From an uncultured Atopobiaceae bacterium (GTDB taxonomy: Bacteria; Actinomycetota; Coriobacteriia; Coriobacteriales; Atopobiaceae), in the NCBI GenBank assembly GCA_944321515.1, contig CALULO010000001.1, positions 283,950 through 347,949 of the forward strand: DNA of 64,000 bases. Reading direction: 5' to 3'. The notes under the pieces were generated by a model. It did not search any database. It was not told the DNA's origin and was given only the letters and a program-made list of their open reading frames with translations. Within the stretch, counting starts at the first letter, position 1, and each line of letters opens with the position of its first letter. Made by a program: the position numbers and the translations under genes. Of the stretch, positions 19,837-28,491 are shown piece after piece.

Positions 19837-20859
19837 GTGACGGAGAGCAACTTCGCCATCGTCTGCGACGAGGGGTGCGACCTCTCGGCTGCGTTCTTGG
19901 AGCGCGCCGGTGCCGTCTGCGCGCGCCTTGACGGAGGAGACTCCGGGGCCGGGGCAAGCTCAAGCCTCGCCCCGGCGCCCGTCTCGGCGGCCGAGGGTGT
20001 AGGCGCCGTGGCTGTCGCGGGCTCCGACCACGCAGCGGGGGCCCTCGAGGAGTGCTATCGAGGGCTTGCCGCGCGGGGGGTGACGGAGGTGGTCTCCGTG
20101 CATTCCGCGGCGTGCTTCTCGCCGGCACTTGAGGGCGCTCGCCGGGCGGCTGCCGCCTGCGCAGGTGACCTGCGCGTCGAGGTGGTGGACTCCGGGGCCG
20201 GGTCTGCGGCAACGGGAATGCTCGTGGACCGGGCGTCCTACTATCGCCACCTGGGATTGAGCCTCGACGACGCCGTGCGCGGTCTGGAGGGCCTTGCAGC
20301 TCACGTGAGGCTGCTCGTGGTCCCGGCCTCCGGCGCGCCCATCGCTCGCCGTCGCACCCGCCGCGCGCACGCCGGGCTGCTCAGCCGGGCGACGACGTCC
20401 CTGCGCGTGCGCATATCCGGCGAGCGTGGGCTCTACGTGGTGACGCGCGGTGAGGTCACTCAGCTCGCGCGCTCCACGGACCTGATAGAGCTGACGAGCC
20501 GGCTTGCCCACGCCATGAGCGCGGTGGCCGCGAACGAGGGCGCGCTCAGGTATGCCCTCGTGGAGACCGGTGACGTGCGTTCCCTCCGCGCGATGGAGAA
20601 ACCGCTGGACACCAACGAGTTCGAGGCACACTGCCTGGGTACGGTCCACGCCGGGCTTGACGTGGGGCGCGCGCTCGGGACGGGTGCCGTTGCCGTGGCG
20701 CTTGCCCCCGCAGCGGCCTACGACCACGTGCCCGGGGCGGACGGGAGCGCCGAGACGCGTGGGCGAGCCGGCGCGTCCGTCTCGTTCTCTGAGGCTGCGG
20801 GCCATGAAACCCCGGCACCTCAGAGGGATCCTGCAGTCCCGACCGATTCCGCAAAATAG
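19837..20859 (+). CDS. Degenerate DegV-family protein
   Basis: A 340-residue protein with DegV-like layout. The N-terminal segment FAIVCDEGCDLSAAFLERAG corresponds to the usual DSTCDLP start; a middle segment RVEVVDSGAGSAATGMLVDRA matches the DS-x-G-x-G-x-L motif; the end GTVHAGLDVGRALGTGAVAVAL matches the family's C-terminus. DegV proteins bind fatty acids for the FakA kinase, but the lipid-contact motif SSxLSGTYQSA is replaced by SAACFSPALEGA, so binding may be altered or lost. Start GTG 19837 has no strong Shine-Dalgarno site; translation is probably coupled to purA. Confidence 0.6.
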   Translation: MTESNFAIVCDEGCDLSAAFLERAGAVCARLDGGDSGAGASSSLAPAPVSAAEGVGAVAVAGSDHAAGALEECYRGLAARGVTEVVSVHSAACFSPALEGARRAAAACAGDLRVEVVDSGAGSAATGMLVDRASYYRHLGLSLDDAVRGLEGLAAHVRLLVVPASGAPIARRRTRRAHAGLLSRATTSLRVRISGERGLYVVTRGEVTQLARSTDLIELTSRLAHAMSAVAANEGALRYALVETGDVRSLRAMEKPLDTNEFEAHCLGTVHAGLDVGRALGTGAVAVALAPAAAYDHVPGADGSAETRGRAGASVSFSEAAGHETPAPQRDPAVPTDSAK

Positions 20860-20898
20860 ACGACCGCGGCCCCGCGGGGCCTGACCAAGGAGGTTTTC

Positions 20899-22185
20899 AT
20901 GAGCGACGCGAAGGTTGACATTCTGCTTCTGGGCTCCGGTGGCCGCGAGCACGCGCTTCTCGCCAAGCTGGCGGAGTCGCCGCGCGCGGGCAAGCTCTAC
21001 GTGGCTCCCGGCAACGGCGGCATGAACTCCGCCGCAGAGCCGGTGGAGCTGGACATCGATTCCCCCGTTGCGGTGGCCGACTGGGCACGCGAGCACGGCG
21101 TGGGCCTCGTGGTCATCGGTCCGGAGGCGCCGCTGGTGGCCGGCGTGGCCGACGCGGTGCGCTCCGCGGGGATCCCGTGCTTCGGCCCCAATGGCGACGC
21201 GGCGCAGATGGAGGGCTCCAAGAAGTTCGCAAAGCAGGTCATGAGCCGCGCCGGCGTGCCCACCGCCGCCTACCGCACCTTCACCGACGAGGCTAGCTGC
21301 GCCGAGTACGTCGAGCGGACCGGCGCGCCGATCGTCATTAAGGCTGATGGCCTGGCTGCGGGCAAGGGCGTCATCGTCGCCAAGACCACCGAGGAGGCCC
21401 TGGAGGGCGTGCACGAGTGCTTCTCCGGCGTGTTTGGCGACGCCGGTGCCACCGTGGTCGTCGAGGAGACTCTTGAGGGGCCGGAGTGCTCGCTGCTGGC
21501 ACTCACCGACGGCAAGACCGTGGTTCCCTTGGCCACCGCACAGGACCACAAGCGCGCGCTGGACGGGGACAAGGGCCCCAACACGGGTGGCATGGGCGTG
21601 TACTCGCCGGTTCCGGAGCACCTCGTCTCCGCAGATGAGCTTGCCGCGATGGTGGACATCGAGCAGCGCGTGGTCGCCGAGCTTGCCTCCGAGGGCATCA
21701 CCTACTCCGGCTGCCTCTACGGCGGCTTCATGCTTACCAAGGAGGGCCCGAAGGTCCTGGAGTTCAACGCGCGCTTCGGCGACCCGGAGACCCAGGTGGT
21801 GCTGCCCCGCATGAAGGCGGACCTGATGGACGTGTTCCTGGCCTGCGACAACGGCACGCTCAGCGAGGACATGGTCTCCTGGGACAACGACTGGGCGGTC
21901 TCCGTGGTGCTGACCTCGGCCGGCTACCCGGGCTCCTACGAGAAGGGCAAGGTCATCACCGGCATCGACCGCGCCGAGGAGCTCCCCGGCGTGACGGTCT
22001 ACCACGCTGGCACCGCCCTGCGCGACGGCGAGCTGGTCACCAACGGCGGCCGCGTGCTCGACGTGACGGCTGTGGCCCCGACCTTCGAGGAGGCTCGCGC
22101 CCAGGCCTATCGTGCCTGCGAGCTCATCGACTTCGACGGCAAGACCTACCGCTCCGACATCGGCATGCGTGCGATCAAGGAGTAG
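20899..22185 (+). CDS. purD: Phosphoribosylamine-glycine ligase
   Basis: Second step of purine synthesis: ATP-dependent joining of phosphoribosylamine and glycine. It has 428 residues of ATP-grasp fold. Visible motifs are LLLGSGGREHALLAKL, APGNGGM, VIGPEAPLVAG, FGPNGDAAQMEGSK, VIKADGLAAGKGV, GPNTGGMGVYSP and EFNARFGDPETQVVLPR. Start ATG 20899 follows AAGGAGG. It ends in a terminator at 22208. Confidence 0.98.
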   Translation: MSDAKVDILLLGSGGREHALLAKLAESPRAGKLYVAPGNGGMNSAAEPVELDIDSPVAVADWAREHGVGLVVIGPEAPLVAGVADAVRSAGIPCFGPNGDAAQMEGSKKFAKQVMSRAGVPTAAYRTFTDEASCAEYVERTGAPIVIKADGLAAGKGVIVAKTTEEALEGVHECFSGVFGDAGATVVVEETLEGPECSLLALTDGKTVVPLATAQDHKRALDGDKGPNTGGMGVYSPVPEHLVSADELAAMVDIEQRVVAELASEGITYSGCLYGGFMLTKEGPKVLEFNARFGDPETQVVLPRMKADLMDVFLACDNGTLSEDMVSWDNDWAVSVVLTSAGYPGSYEKGKVITGIDRAEELPGVTVYHAGTALRDGELVTNGGRVLDVTAVAPTFEEARAQAYRACELIDFDGKTYRSDIGMRAIKE

Positions 22186-22207
22186 ACGAGCGGGACAGAG
22201 GGCTGTG

Positions 22208-22248
22208 ACGCGCGGTCGGCTGCGGTTTGCCGGCCGCGCGTTCTTCTT
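22208..22248 (+). terminator. Terminator after purD
   Basis: ACGCGCGGTCGGC (22208-22220) pairs with GCCGGCCGCGCGT (22229-22241), followed by TCTTCTT. One G-U pair in the stem. Confidence 0.75.
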
Positions 22249-22254
22249 GCCGCT

Positions 22255-22750
22255 GCTTACGATATTGCGGATGACGTGCCGCCCCTCTTGTCGGGGCTTA
22301 CGAAATCTCGGATGAAGTGCCGTCACTCTGCTACCGCTGCTTACGAAAGCGGGGGTGCTGCGCCGCCCTTCTCGCCGTTGCTTACGAAATTGCGGCTGGT
22401 GCCTCGTTGCTCCCCGCAGCTGCTTACGAAAATGCGGCTGGTGCTCCACTGCCCGCTGCTGTTGCTTACAAAATCGTGGTCGACGAGGTGCCCTGATTAC
22501 AATCTGCCGGGGAATGTCGTACTCCGCGTGTGAACCAGGCGAGAAGAACGGGCGGCTTGCGAACCAGCCTCACTTCTCTAAGCGCACCCCGGGTTATCTG
22601 GCGCAACGCCCTCGATTTCCTAAGCGCATTTCCGGGCCGGTCATCCTCAACTGAGGTTTTGTAAGCGCCGTCATCCCATACGACCACCTCGACTGGCCTT
22701 TCGTAAGCATCTCCCCAACCCGATCCCTCATCAGCCGCGATTCACTAAGC
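22255..22750. repeat. Mirror-symmetric array of degenerate 41-43 bp repeats
   Basis: Six units on the plus strand begin with GCTTAC at 22255, 22296, 22339, 22380, 22422 and 22464. Five units on the minus strand begin with GCTTA at 22750, 22708, 22666, 22625 and 22583. The conserved part of each is about GCTTACGAAATTGCGGCTGG followed by TGC, then about 18 variable bases. The inner ten heads pair symmetrically about 22523. No protein gene is supported across the array. It is not CRISPR: the conserved part is diverged and the orientation flips. Confidence 0.85.
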
Positions 22751-23196
22751 GTCCCGAGGATTTGTTCCGCCACGCCGCCACGCCGTGTCGCCCCGCCGCC
22801 GTGGGCTCAACGCCACGCCCCCCCGCGCCGGCACGCCATACCGCCACCGCGCGCCGCCCCGTCCGCGTGCCGGCGCGCCGCAGCCGCCCGCATACGCCCC
22901 CGCTTTCGTCCGTCCCCGTCGCTCTCCTAAGCAACCTCTTGGCGGGGTCGTGCGGTATCCTAGGGAAGACTGGCGGGGAGGTCGAGATGGCGACGACGCC
23001 AACCGAGTGGCCCTACGTGCGGATATGCAGCACGCTCGCGCAGGTGCCTGTGCAAGTGGCCGCGAGAGCTCCCGTACGAACGGCCACGCGATGACGTGGC
23101 CGGTCCGCGCGGTTCCGCCTCGTCCGGACCCCAAGGGGCCGGGCGCGTGCGCGACGCCGCGTGACATAATCTCGACCATGCGACCAAGGAGACCCA
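22751..23196. other. GC-rich intergenic stretch before the NUDIX gene
   Basis: Very C-rich DNA from 22770 to 22915, then one further CTAAGC unit-like sequence at 22927-22932 out of register with the array. A -10-like TATCCT lies at 22956-22961 and a short open frame begins at 22987. A -10-like CATAAT at 23165-23170 probably serves the NUDIX gene. No RNA gene could be recognised. Confidence 0.4.
22987..23094 (+). CDS. Possible small protein, 35 residues
   Basis: ATG at 22987 has GGGGAGG five bases upstream and a TATCCT -10-like hexamer 26 bp before it. The product is 35 residues, begins MATTPTEWPYVRICSTLAQ, is basic at the end and has no clear membrane segment. I know no family like it. It could equally be a leader peptide for the NUDIX gene 100 bp downstream or chance. 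Confidence 0.28.
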   Translation: MATTPTEWPYVRICSTLAQVPVQVAARAPVRTATR

Positions 23197-23937
23197 ATGA
23201 CCAGCAATAACGCCGACAAGAACACTCAGATTGACCCAGACAGCCACGCCGCAGCGGTGGACGACATGCGCGAGTCCGTGGCCGCCTTCACCTATGACGG
23301 AGACCGAAGCCGCCTGGACCACTTCTCCGGCGCCCCCGTGGAGCGCGACCTTGTGCTCGGCGAGGACGACCCTCGCGACGCCGCCCTGGCCGAGCACCCG
23401 CTTACCGAGGACGTGGCCTGGACCGGCCGCATCTTCAACGTCGACCGGCTTCGCGTGGAGCTGCCTGACGGCCGCGCCGCCATCCGCGACGTGGTGCGCC
23501 ACCCGGGCGCGGTGGCGGTGGTGGCCCTCACCGACGACGGGCGGATCTGCCTGGTGCGCCAGTACCGCACCGCCCTTGGTCGCGTGACCGTGGAGGTCCC
23601 GGCCGGCAAGCTCGCACCGGGCGAGGACCCGCTTGAGTGCGCCAGCCGCGAGCTCCTCGAGGAGACCGGCATGAGCGCGGAGAAGATCGCCTTCCTCACC
23701 ACCATCGCCAGCTCGGCCGGTTTCTGTGACGAGCTCATCCACATCTACATGGCCACCGGCCTCACCTTCTCGCGCTCAGACCCGGATGCCGACGAGTTCA
23801 TCAACGTGGACCTGGTGCCGCTCGGCGAGCTTGTGGACGCGGTGCTGGACGGTCGCATCGAGGATGCGAAGACCGTGGTGGGCGCGCTCATCTGCGACGC
23901 CGTGATGAGCCGTCTCACCCCCGAGCCCCAGGAGTAG
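23197..23937 (+). CDS. NUDIX hydrolase, ADP-ribose pyrophosphatase type
   Basis: A 246-residue protein. The NUDIX box runs from GKLAPGEDPLECASRELLEE to TGM, matching GX5EX7REUXEEXGU, and is preceded by the strand pair typical of ADP-ribose pyrophosphatases (ICLVRQYRTALGRVTVEVPAG). The N-terminal 75 residues are extra, acidic and of unknown role. Likely action is hydrolysis of ADP-ribose or another nucleoside diphosphate derivative. Start ATG 23197 follows AAGGAGA. It is a single gene with an inverted repeat downstream. Confidence 0.85.
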   Translation: MTSNNADKNTQIDPDSHAAAVDDMRESVAAFTYDGDRSRLDHFSGAPVERDLVLGEDDPRDAALAEHPLTEDVAWTGRIFNVDRLRVELPDGRAAIRDVVRHPGAVAVVALTDDGRICLVRQYRTALGRVTVEVPAGKLAPGEDPLECASRELLEETGMSAEKIAFLTTIASSAGFCDELIHIYMATGLTFSRSDPDADEFINVDLVPLGELVDAVLDGRIEDAKTVVGALICDAVMSRLTPEPQE

Positions 23938-23969
23938 CCGACTCCACCCCAAGCCCCCGCATCCCCGAC

Positions 23970-24000
23970 AGTCCGGCGTGCTACCCTAGTGCGCCGGACT
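23970..24000. repeat. Inverted repeat between the NUDIX and ABC genes
   Basis: AGTCCGGCG (23970-23978) and its exact complement CGCCGGACT (23992-24000), 32 bp before the ABC exporter start. No T run, so either a weak terminator or an operator for the exporter. Confidence 0.45.
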
Positions 24001-24031
24001 GCCCCTATTCAAAGACTCGGAGACCCGCACC

Positions 24032-25822
24032 ATGTCGCTCTTCTCGCGCTTCCTGACCTACTACCGCGGCCAGCTGCACCTCTTTGTCATCGACACCATC
24101 GCCGCCATCGCCGTGGCCGGCATCGACCTCGCGTTCCCGCAGATTCTGCGCTCCCTCACGGGAGGCCTCTTCACCGAGGGGCCGAACGCCATCATGGGGG
24201 CGCTCGCCTACCTGGCGGTCGGTTTGGTGCTCATGTACGCCGTCCGCTTTGCGTGCCGCTACTTCGTGATCTTCTGGGGGCACGTGATGGGCGCGCGCAT
24301 GGAGAGCCGCATGCGCGAGGACCTCTTCGACGCCTACACGCGGCAGAGCTTCGGCTACTTTGACCACAACAAGTCCGGTGACCTCATGAGCCGTCTGGTC
24401 TCCGACCTCTTTGACATCTCCGAGGCCGCCCACCACGGCCCTGAGTTCATCCTCATTGGCGTCGTGGAGGTGACGGGCAGCTTCATCATCCTCTCGACCA
24501 TCAACGTGCCGCTCACGGCGGTGCTGGCCCTTATCGCCGTGCTGCTCGTGGTCTACAACGCCTACGCCAACTTCCGCATGCGTGCCGTCTATACGGAGAA
24601 CCGCGTGCGCATCTCCGGCGTCAACTCCCGCCTCGAGGACGCGCTCGGCGGCATGCGCGTGGTCAAGAGCTTCGCCGCGGAGGACGTCGAGCGCGCCAAG
24701 TTCCGCGCCTCGAACGACGCCTACCTTGACTCCAAGACCCGTATGTACCGCGCCATGGGTCGCTATCAGGCGGCCATCTCCGTCATGATGGGCGCCCTCA
24801 ACACGGCGGTCGTGATCCTGGGCGGCTGGCTCATCGCGCAGGGGCAGATGCAGGTTATCGACCTCGCCACCTACGCGCTCTATATCACGCTCTTCACCTC
24901 TCCCATCCAGTCTATCCTGGACTTCACGGAGACCTTCCAGAAGGCCATCGCGGGCTTCCGTCGCTTCTGCGAGGTGCTTGACGCCCAGCCGGACATCCAG
25001 GACGCCCCCGGCGCGCCTGCGCTGCGCGTGACCGAGGGGGCTATCAGCTACCAGGACGTCCACTTTGCCTACACCGAGGCAAACGGCGAGAAGGACGACG
25101 AGGTGATTCGCGGCCTCACGCTGGATATCCGTCCCGGGGAGACCATCGCCCTGGTGGGCCCGTCCGGTGGCGGCAAGTCCACCACGTGCTCCCTGCTGCC
25201 GCGCTTCTATGACGTGGACGCCGGCTCCATCAAGATTGACGGCCAGGACGTGCGCTCCGTCACCCAACGCAGCCTCCGTGAGCAGATCGGCCTGGTGCAG
25301 CAGGACGTCTATCTCTTTGACGGTACCATCGCCGAGAACATCGCCTACGGCAGCCCGGACGCCACCGACGAGCAGATTCGTGACGCCGCCCGCCGAGCCA
25401 ACATCGCGGAGTTCGTGGAGAGCCTGCCCGAGGGCTACCAGACCCAGGTCGGCGAGCGTGGCAGCCACCTCTCCGGCGGCCAGAAGCAGCGCGTGGCGAT
25501 CGCCCGGGTGTTCCTCAAGAACCCGCCGATCCTGATCTTCGACGAGGCCACCTCCGCGCTGGACAACGAGTCCGAGCAGGCTGTGCAGGAGTCCCTGTCT
25601 GAGCTAGCACGCGGCCGTACGACGCTGGTCATCGCCCACAGGCTCTCCACCATCAAGAACGCTGACGAAATCGTCACGATGGAGCACGGGCGCGTCTCCG
25701 AGCGCGGCACCCACGAGGAGCTGCTGGCTCTGGGCGGCACCTACGCCCGCTACTACCACATGCAGTTCTCGGACGGCGCGCAGGACGGGGCTCCGATTGC
25801 GTATACTGACGTAAGCAGTTAA
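24032..25822 (+). CDS. ABC transporter, fused permease and ATPase (exporter type)
   Basis: A 596-residue half-transporter that would work as a homodimer. Residues 1-310 hold six membrane helices of the type I exporter domain, with a SFGYFDHNKSGDLMSRLVSD coupling segment. The ATPase follows: Walker A VGPSGGGKST, Q-loop GLVQQDVYLF, signature LSGGQKQRVAIAR, Walker B ILIFDEATSALD, and H-loop IAHRLSTIKNAD. The substrate cannot be told from sequence; family members export lipids, drugs or peptides. The next gene starts 64 bp downstream and could be co-transcribed. Confidence 0.92.
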   Translation: MSLFSRFLTYYRGQLHLFVIDTIAAIAVAGIDLAFPQILRSLTGGLFTEGPNAIMGALAYLAVGLVLMYAVRFACRYFVIFWGHVMGARMESRMREDLFDAYTRQSFGYFDHNKSGDLMSRLVSDLFDISEAAHHGPEFILIGVVEVTGSFIILSTINVPLTAVLALIAVLLVVYNAYANFRMRAVYTENRVRISGVNSRLEDALGGMRVVKSFAAEDVERAKFRASNDAYLDSKTRMYRAMGRYQAAISVMMGALNTAVVILGGWLIAQGQMQVIDLATYALYITLFTSPIQSILDFTETFQKAIAGFRRFCEVLDAQPDIQDAPGAPALRVTEGAISYQDVHFAYTEANGEKDDEVIRGLTLDIRPGETIALVGPSGGGKSTTCSLLPRFYDVDAGSIKIDGQDVRSVTQRSLREQIGLVQQDVYLFDGTIAENIAYGSPDATDEQIRDAARRANIAEFVESLPEGYQTQVGERGSHLSGGQKQRVAIARVFLKNPPILIFDEATSALDNESEQAVQESLSELARGRTTLVIAHRLSTIKNADEIVTMEHGRVSERGTHEELLALGGTYARYYHMQFSDGAQDGAPIAYTDVSS

Positions 25823-25886
25823 ACCGCTTGGATCCCGGCGCACGTGACCGGAGGTCATCGCCGTATCTGTGACGGGAAGAGAACGC

Positions 25887-26684
25887 ATGGCTAAGAAGAG
25901 CGAGATTGCGCGCATTCAGAAGGGCGCCCTCACGGCCGACGAGGCCGAGGAGCTGTTCTCGCGCGTAGACCACACGGGTCACACGGATGAGGAGCGCGCT
26001 CGTCGTCAGCGCGCCCACCGCAAGGAGAAGGGCGTCTCGCTCGACATCGACCCGCTCTCCGAAGAGGACCCCTCGGGCTCAAACGTGGGCAAGGTCATCA
26101 CCAAGACGGCAGTGCTCTTCGTGGCGGTGTTCCTCGTGGCCGTGGTGGTGGGCCAGGTGGCCTTCGGCATCATCCGGCGCGCCAACACGGCGAACCTTGC
26201 CGAGGAGGCCAACGTCCGTACCGTGGCCTCGGCGCTCAGCGGCGGCGTGGAGTGGGGCAACGGCTTCACCCAGTTCCCCGAGGACTTCACCGTCCAGGAG
26301 GCGGACGAGAACACCGGCCGCATAGAGGTCACCGTCATCGACACCAGCTCCGAGAACGCGCTGGAGTGCTTTGCCGGCTCTCAGGTCCAGGCCACGGCGT
26401 TTGCCGTGAACGCCCTGCTCAACCCCAACATCAACACCGTGGTCTACCACGTGAACGTCCATACCGACGCAGAGGGCAAGATCCAGCGGTCGTCCCTCTT
26501 CGGCTTCCTCAAGCCCACCGGAGACGTCACGTCGTTCATGACCTTCGTCTGGACCAAGACCCAGTCGGAGAGCGGCGTCAACTTCTCCTGCCGCATCACC
26601 GGCATCGACGACACGGTTCAGGACGAGCTGCGCAACCAGATCACCACCTCGTTCACCCCGGTCCAGATCCTGAGCGGCAACTAG
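25887..26684 (+). CDS. Hypothetical protein with one membrane segment
   Basis: 265 residues. The first 70 are charged and cytoplasmic by the positive-inside rule, one hydrophobic helix lies at about 72-96, and the remaining 170 would be outside the cell. The external part contains a single Cys-flanked region (ALECFAG, then NFSCRITG). I do not recognise a family. Start ATG 25887 is preceded by GGGAAGAG; a GTG at 25869 is less well placed. It follows the ABC exporter and may be its partner, which is inference only. Confidence 0.65.
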   Translation: MAKKSEIARIQKGALTADEAEELFSRVDHTGHTDEERARRQRAHRKEKGVSLDIDPLSEEDPSGSNVGKVITKTAVLFVAVFLVAVVVGQVAFGIIRRANTANLAEEANVRTVASALSGGVEWGNGFTQFPEDFTVQEADENTGRIEVTVIDTSSENALECFAGSQVQATAFAVNALLNPNINTVVYHVNVHTDAEGKIQRSSLFGFLKPTGDVTSFMTFVWTKTQSESGVNFSCRITGIDDTVQDELRNQITTSFTPVQILSGN

Positions 26685-26842
26685 CCCCAGACGCCACGGC
26701 CATTTGCGTCCCACGGGCCCTTCTCGCCGGCGGGAAGGCTCAACCAGGCGGCAAAGAGGCCCCCTGAGCTTGATTTGAGCTGAACGTGGGTCTCCCGTCA
26801 TGTTACCTTTGTGAAGTGCTATGACAAAGGGGGAGGTTGTCC

Positions 26843-28309
26843 ATGAGGTGCGAGAACTGCGGTGAGGAGCTGCCACGTCGTGCAAGGTTCTGTCCCGAGT
26901 GCGGCGCCCCGGTGGACCAGGCCTCCGAGGAGGCGCTGACTGACACCGTCGCCATGGGCGTGCCCAGCCCTGAGGCGGAGGGCCTTCCAGCGTCCAAGAA
27001 GCTCGAGGAGCCGCTTGAGCCGGTGGGCGTGGGGGCAGTCCCGCTGGTGCCGATTGCCCCGCCGCCTCGCGCCACGCGCGTTCGCCCGCGCACGCCGCGG
27101 CCGTATCCCCAGCACGGACAGCCTGGGTCCGCCTCCGTCCCGGCGAGCCAGCGCTCCTGGACGGCCGTTGAGCGCGACTGGGATGAGCGTGAGCGCGCGG
27201 CCGAGCGCCGAGCGGAGTCTGGCGTTGACGCGGAGCCCGAGCCTGCTGCTGAGCAGGCTGGTCCCAGCGCCGTGCGCTCCGGGGCCCGCCGCGCCGCCCA
27301 TGTCGTCAGGCGCGGCGTCGCCCGCGCGAGCGCGCTCAGGAGCCGTCGCATCGGCATAGCCGTTCTCGTTGTGGCAGCGGTTGCCGTGGTGGTGTTTGTC
27401 GGGCTAGTCTCCACAAGCTGGCTCGGGCCCCTTGCGCCCATCGCTGAGCCGGCCCCGCAGGTCCAGCCGCCTTCGGACGGCAGCATCGCCTCCATTCAGG
27501 GCGATGACGCGGACCAGCAACAGGCGGACGGCGACCAGCTTCCCGAGGGCTCCCCGGAGGTCTGTGACGAGGTGGAGGACTACTCGTGGGAGGAGCTCTC
27601 GCAGATCTCCTCGCTCATCTCGGCCGCGTCCTCTGACGAGGAGGGCCTCGAGATCGCCAAGACCTATCACCTCTGCAATGAGGACGGCGAGCTTGACGGC
27701 ACGCAGGCCAAGTCTCTCGAGCTCTCCGACGGCACGAAGGTAAGCATGCGCGTGGCCGGCTTCCGCCAGGACAAGAAGGCCGACGGCTCCGGCGCCGCGG
27801 GCATCACGTTCCTAGCCGAGGACGGCGTTTCCGAGCAGGCCATGAACGCCACCGGCCAGCTCACGGGCGGCTGGGAGGACTCCACGCTGCGGTCCTGGAT
27901 GAACCAGAGCCTCATCGGCAAGCTGCCGAGCGAGGTCTCCGACCTGCTGGTGAGCGTCGAGAAGACCACCAACCCGCCGGCTGGCACCGGGGAGTCGGGA
28001 CAGGACGTGACCGAGGACATGCTCTGGGTGCCGTCTTACTCCGAGGTGGTGGGCGAGCCGGGCACCAGCAGCAACCGCTACGGACTCTATGAGTCCGAGG
28101 GCCCGCAGTACCAGCTCTTCTCCGACCTCGACGTCACGTGGGCCGAGCCCAGCTCCAAGCTCATCATCCCGTCTGGGGGGTATTGGTGGCTTCGCAGCCC
28201 TGATGTGGCCAACGACCGCTGGTTTATCGTGGTGGGCCCCGAGGGGCAGAGCGCCTACGGCCACCGCCCGGCCACGGAGAACGCCGTCGTCATGGGCTTC
28301 TGCCTGTAG
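26843..28309 (+). CDS. Zinc-ribbon membrane protein with DUF6273 domain
   Basis: A 488-residue protein. It starts with a zinc ribbon MRCENCG...CPECG (two CxxC pairs), then a long disordered region rich in P, R and E, one membrane helix around residues 172-195, and an extracellular DUF6273 domain with LRSWMNQSLIGKLP, MLWVPSYSEV, GGYWWLRSP and the C-terminal VMGFCL. The DUF6273 role is not known. Start ATG 26843 has GGGGGAGG six bases upstream; a 7-bp inverted repeat CCTTTGT/ACAAAGG (26806-26830) reaches the Shine-Dalgarno region and could modulate translation. Confidence 0.8.
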   Translation: MRCENCGEELPRRARFCPECGAPVDQASEEALTDTVAMGVPSPEAEGLPASKKLEEPLEPVGVGAVPLVPIAPPPRATRVRPRTPRPYPQHGQPGSASVPASQRSWTAVERDWDERERAAERRAESGVDAEPEPAAEQAGPSAVRSGARRAAHVVRRGVARASALRSRRIGIAVLVVAAVAVVVFVGLVSTSWLGPLAPIAEPAPQVQPPSDGSIASIQGDDADQQQADGDQLPEGSPEVCDEVEDYSWEELSQISSLISAASSDEEGLEIAKTYHLCNEDGELDGTQAKSLELSDGTKVSMRVAGFRQDKKADGSGAAGITFLAEDGVSEQAMNATGQLTGGWEDSTLRSWMNQSLIGKLPSEVSDLLVSVEKTTNPPAGTGESGQDVTEDMLWVPSYSEVVGEPGTSSNRYGLYESEGPQYQLFSDLDVTWAEPSSKLIIPSGGYWWLRSPDVANDRWFIVVGPEGQSAYGHRPATENAVVMGFCL

Positions 28310-28328
28310 GAGTGTAGGAGGAAGGGAC

Positions 28329-28389
28329 GGGACGTTTGCCCCGGAGGAATCTGTCCCACCGGGACAGATTCCTCCGGGGCAAACGTCCC
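28329..28389. repeat. Perfect inverted repeat with 29-bp arms
   Basis: Arms 28329-28357 and 28361-28389 are exact complements with a 3-nt loop ACC. The arm begins GGGACGTTTGCCCCGGAGG. It lies between convergent genes and would form a very stable RNA hairpin; there is no T run. It may be a mobile palindromic element. Confidence 0.85.
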
Positions 28390-28408
28390 CGCATCACCTC
28401 GTAACGGC

Positions 28409-28446
28409 CGCGGGGCCGCCCGTCCTTCTCGCCGGGCGGCCCCGCG
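28409..28446. terminator. Probable bidirectional terminator
   Basis: CGCGGGGCCGCCCG (28409-28422) pairs perfectly with 28433-28446. The 10-nt loop contains CCTTCTCGC, part of the recurrent motif of this window. It sits between the convergent DUF6273 and pyridoxal kinase genes. Confidence 0.6.
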
Positions 28447-28491
28447 TCAGATGCGTGCCGGTTCTTCCTGTTGGTGCTGCGCCCGTCGGCC

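Noticed and set aside
18545..22449. Long minus-strand frames opposite purA and purD
   Set aside because: Low-complexity products opposite well-identified genes; no start signals.
22276..22654. Short frames across the repeat array
   Set aside because: Their products merely translate the repeats, and overlapping frames are open in several registers.
22255..22750. A CRISPR array
   Set aside because: The repeated part is diverged between units, orientation reverses at the centre, variable parts are only about 18 bp and no cas genes are nearby.
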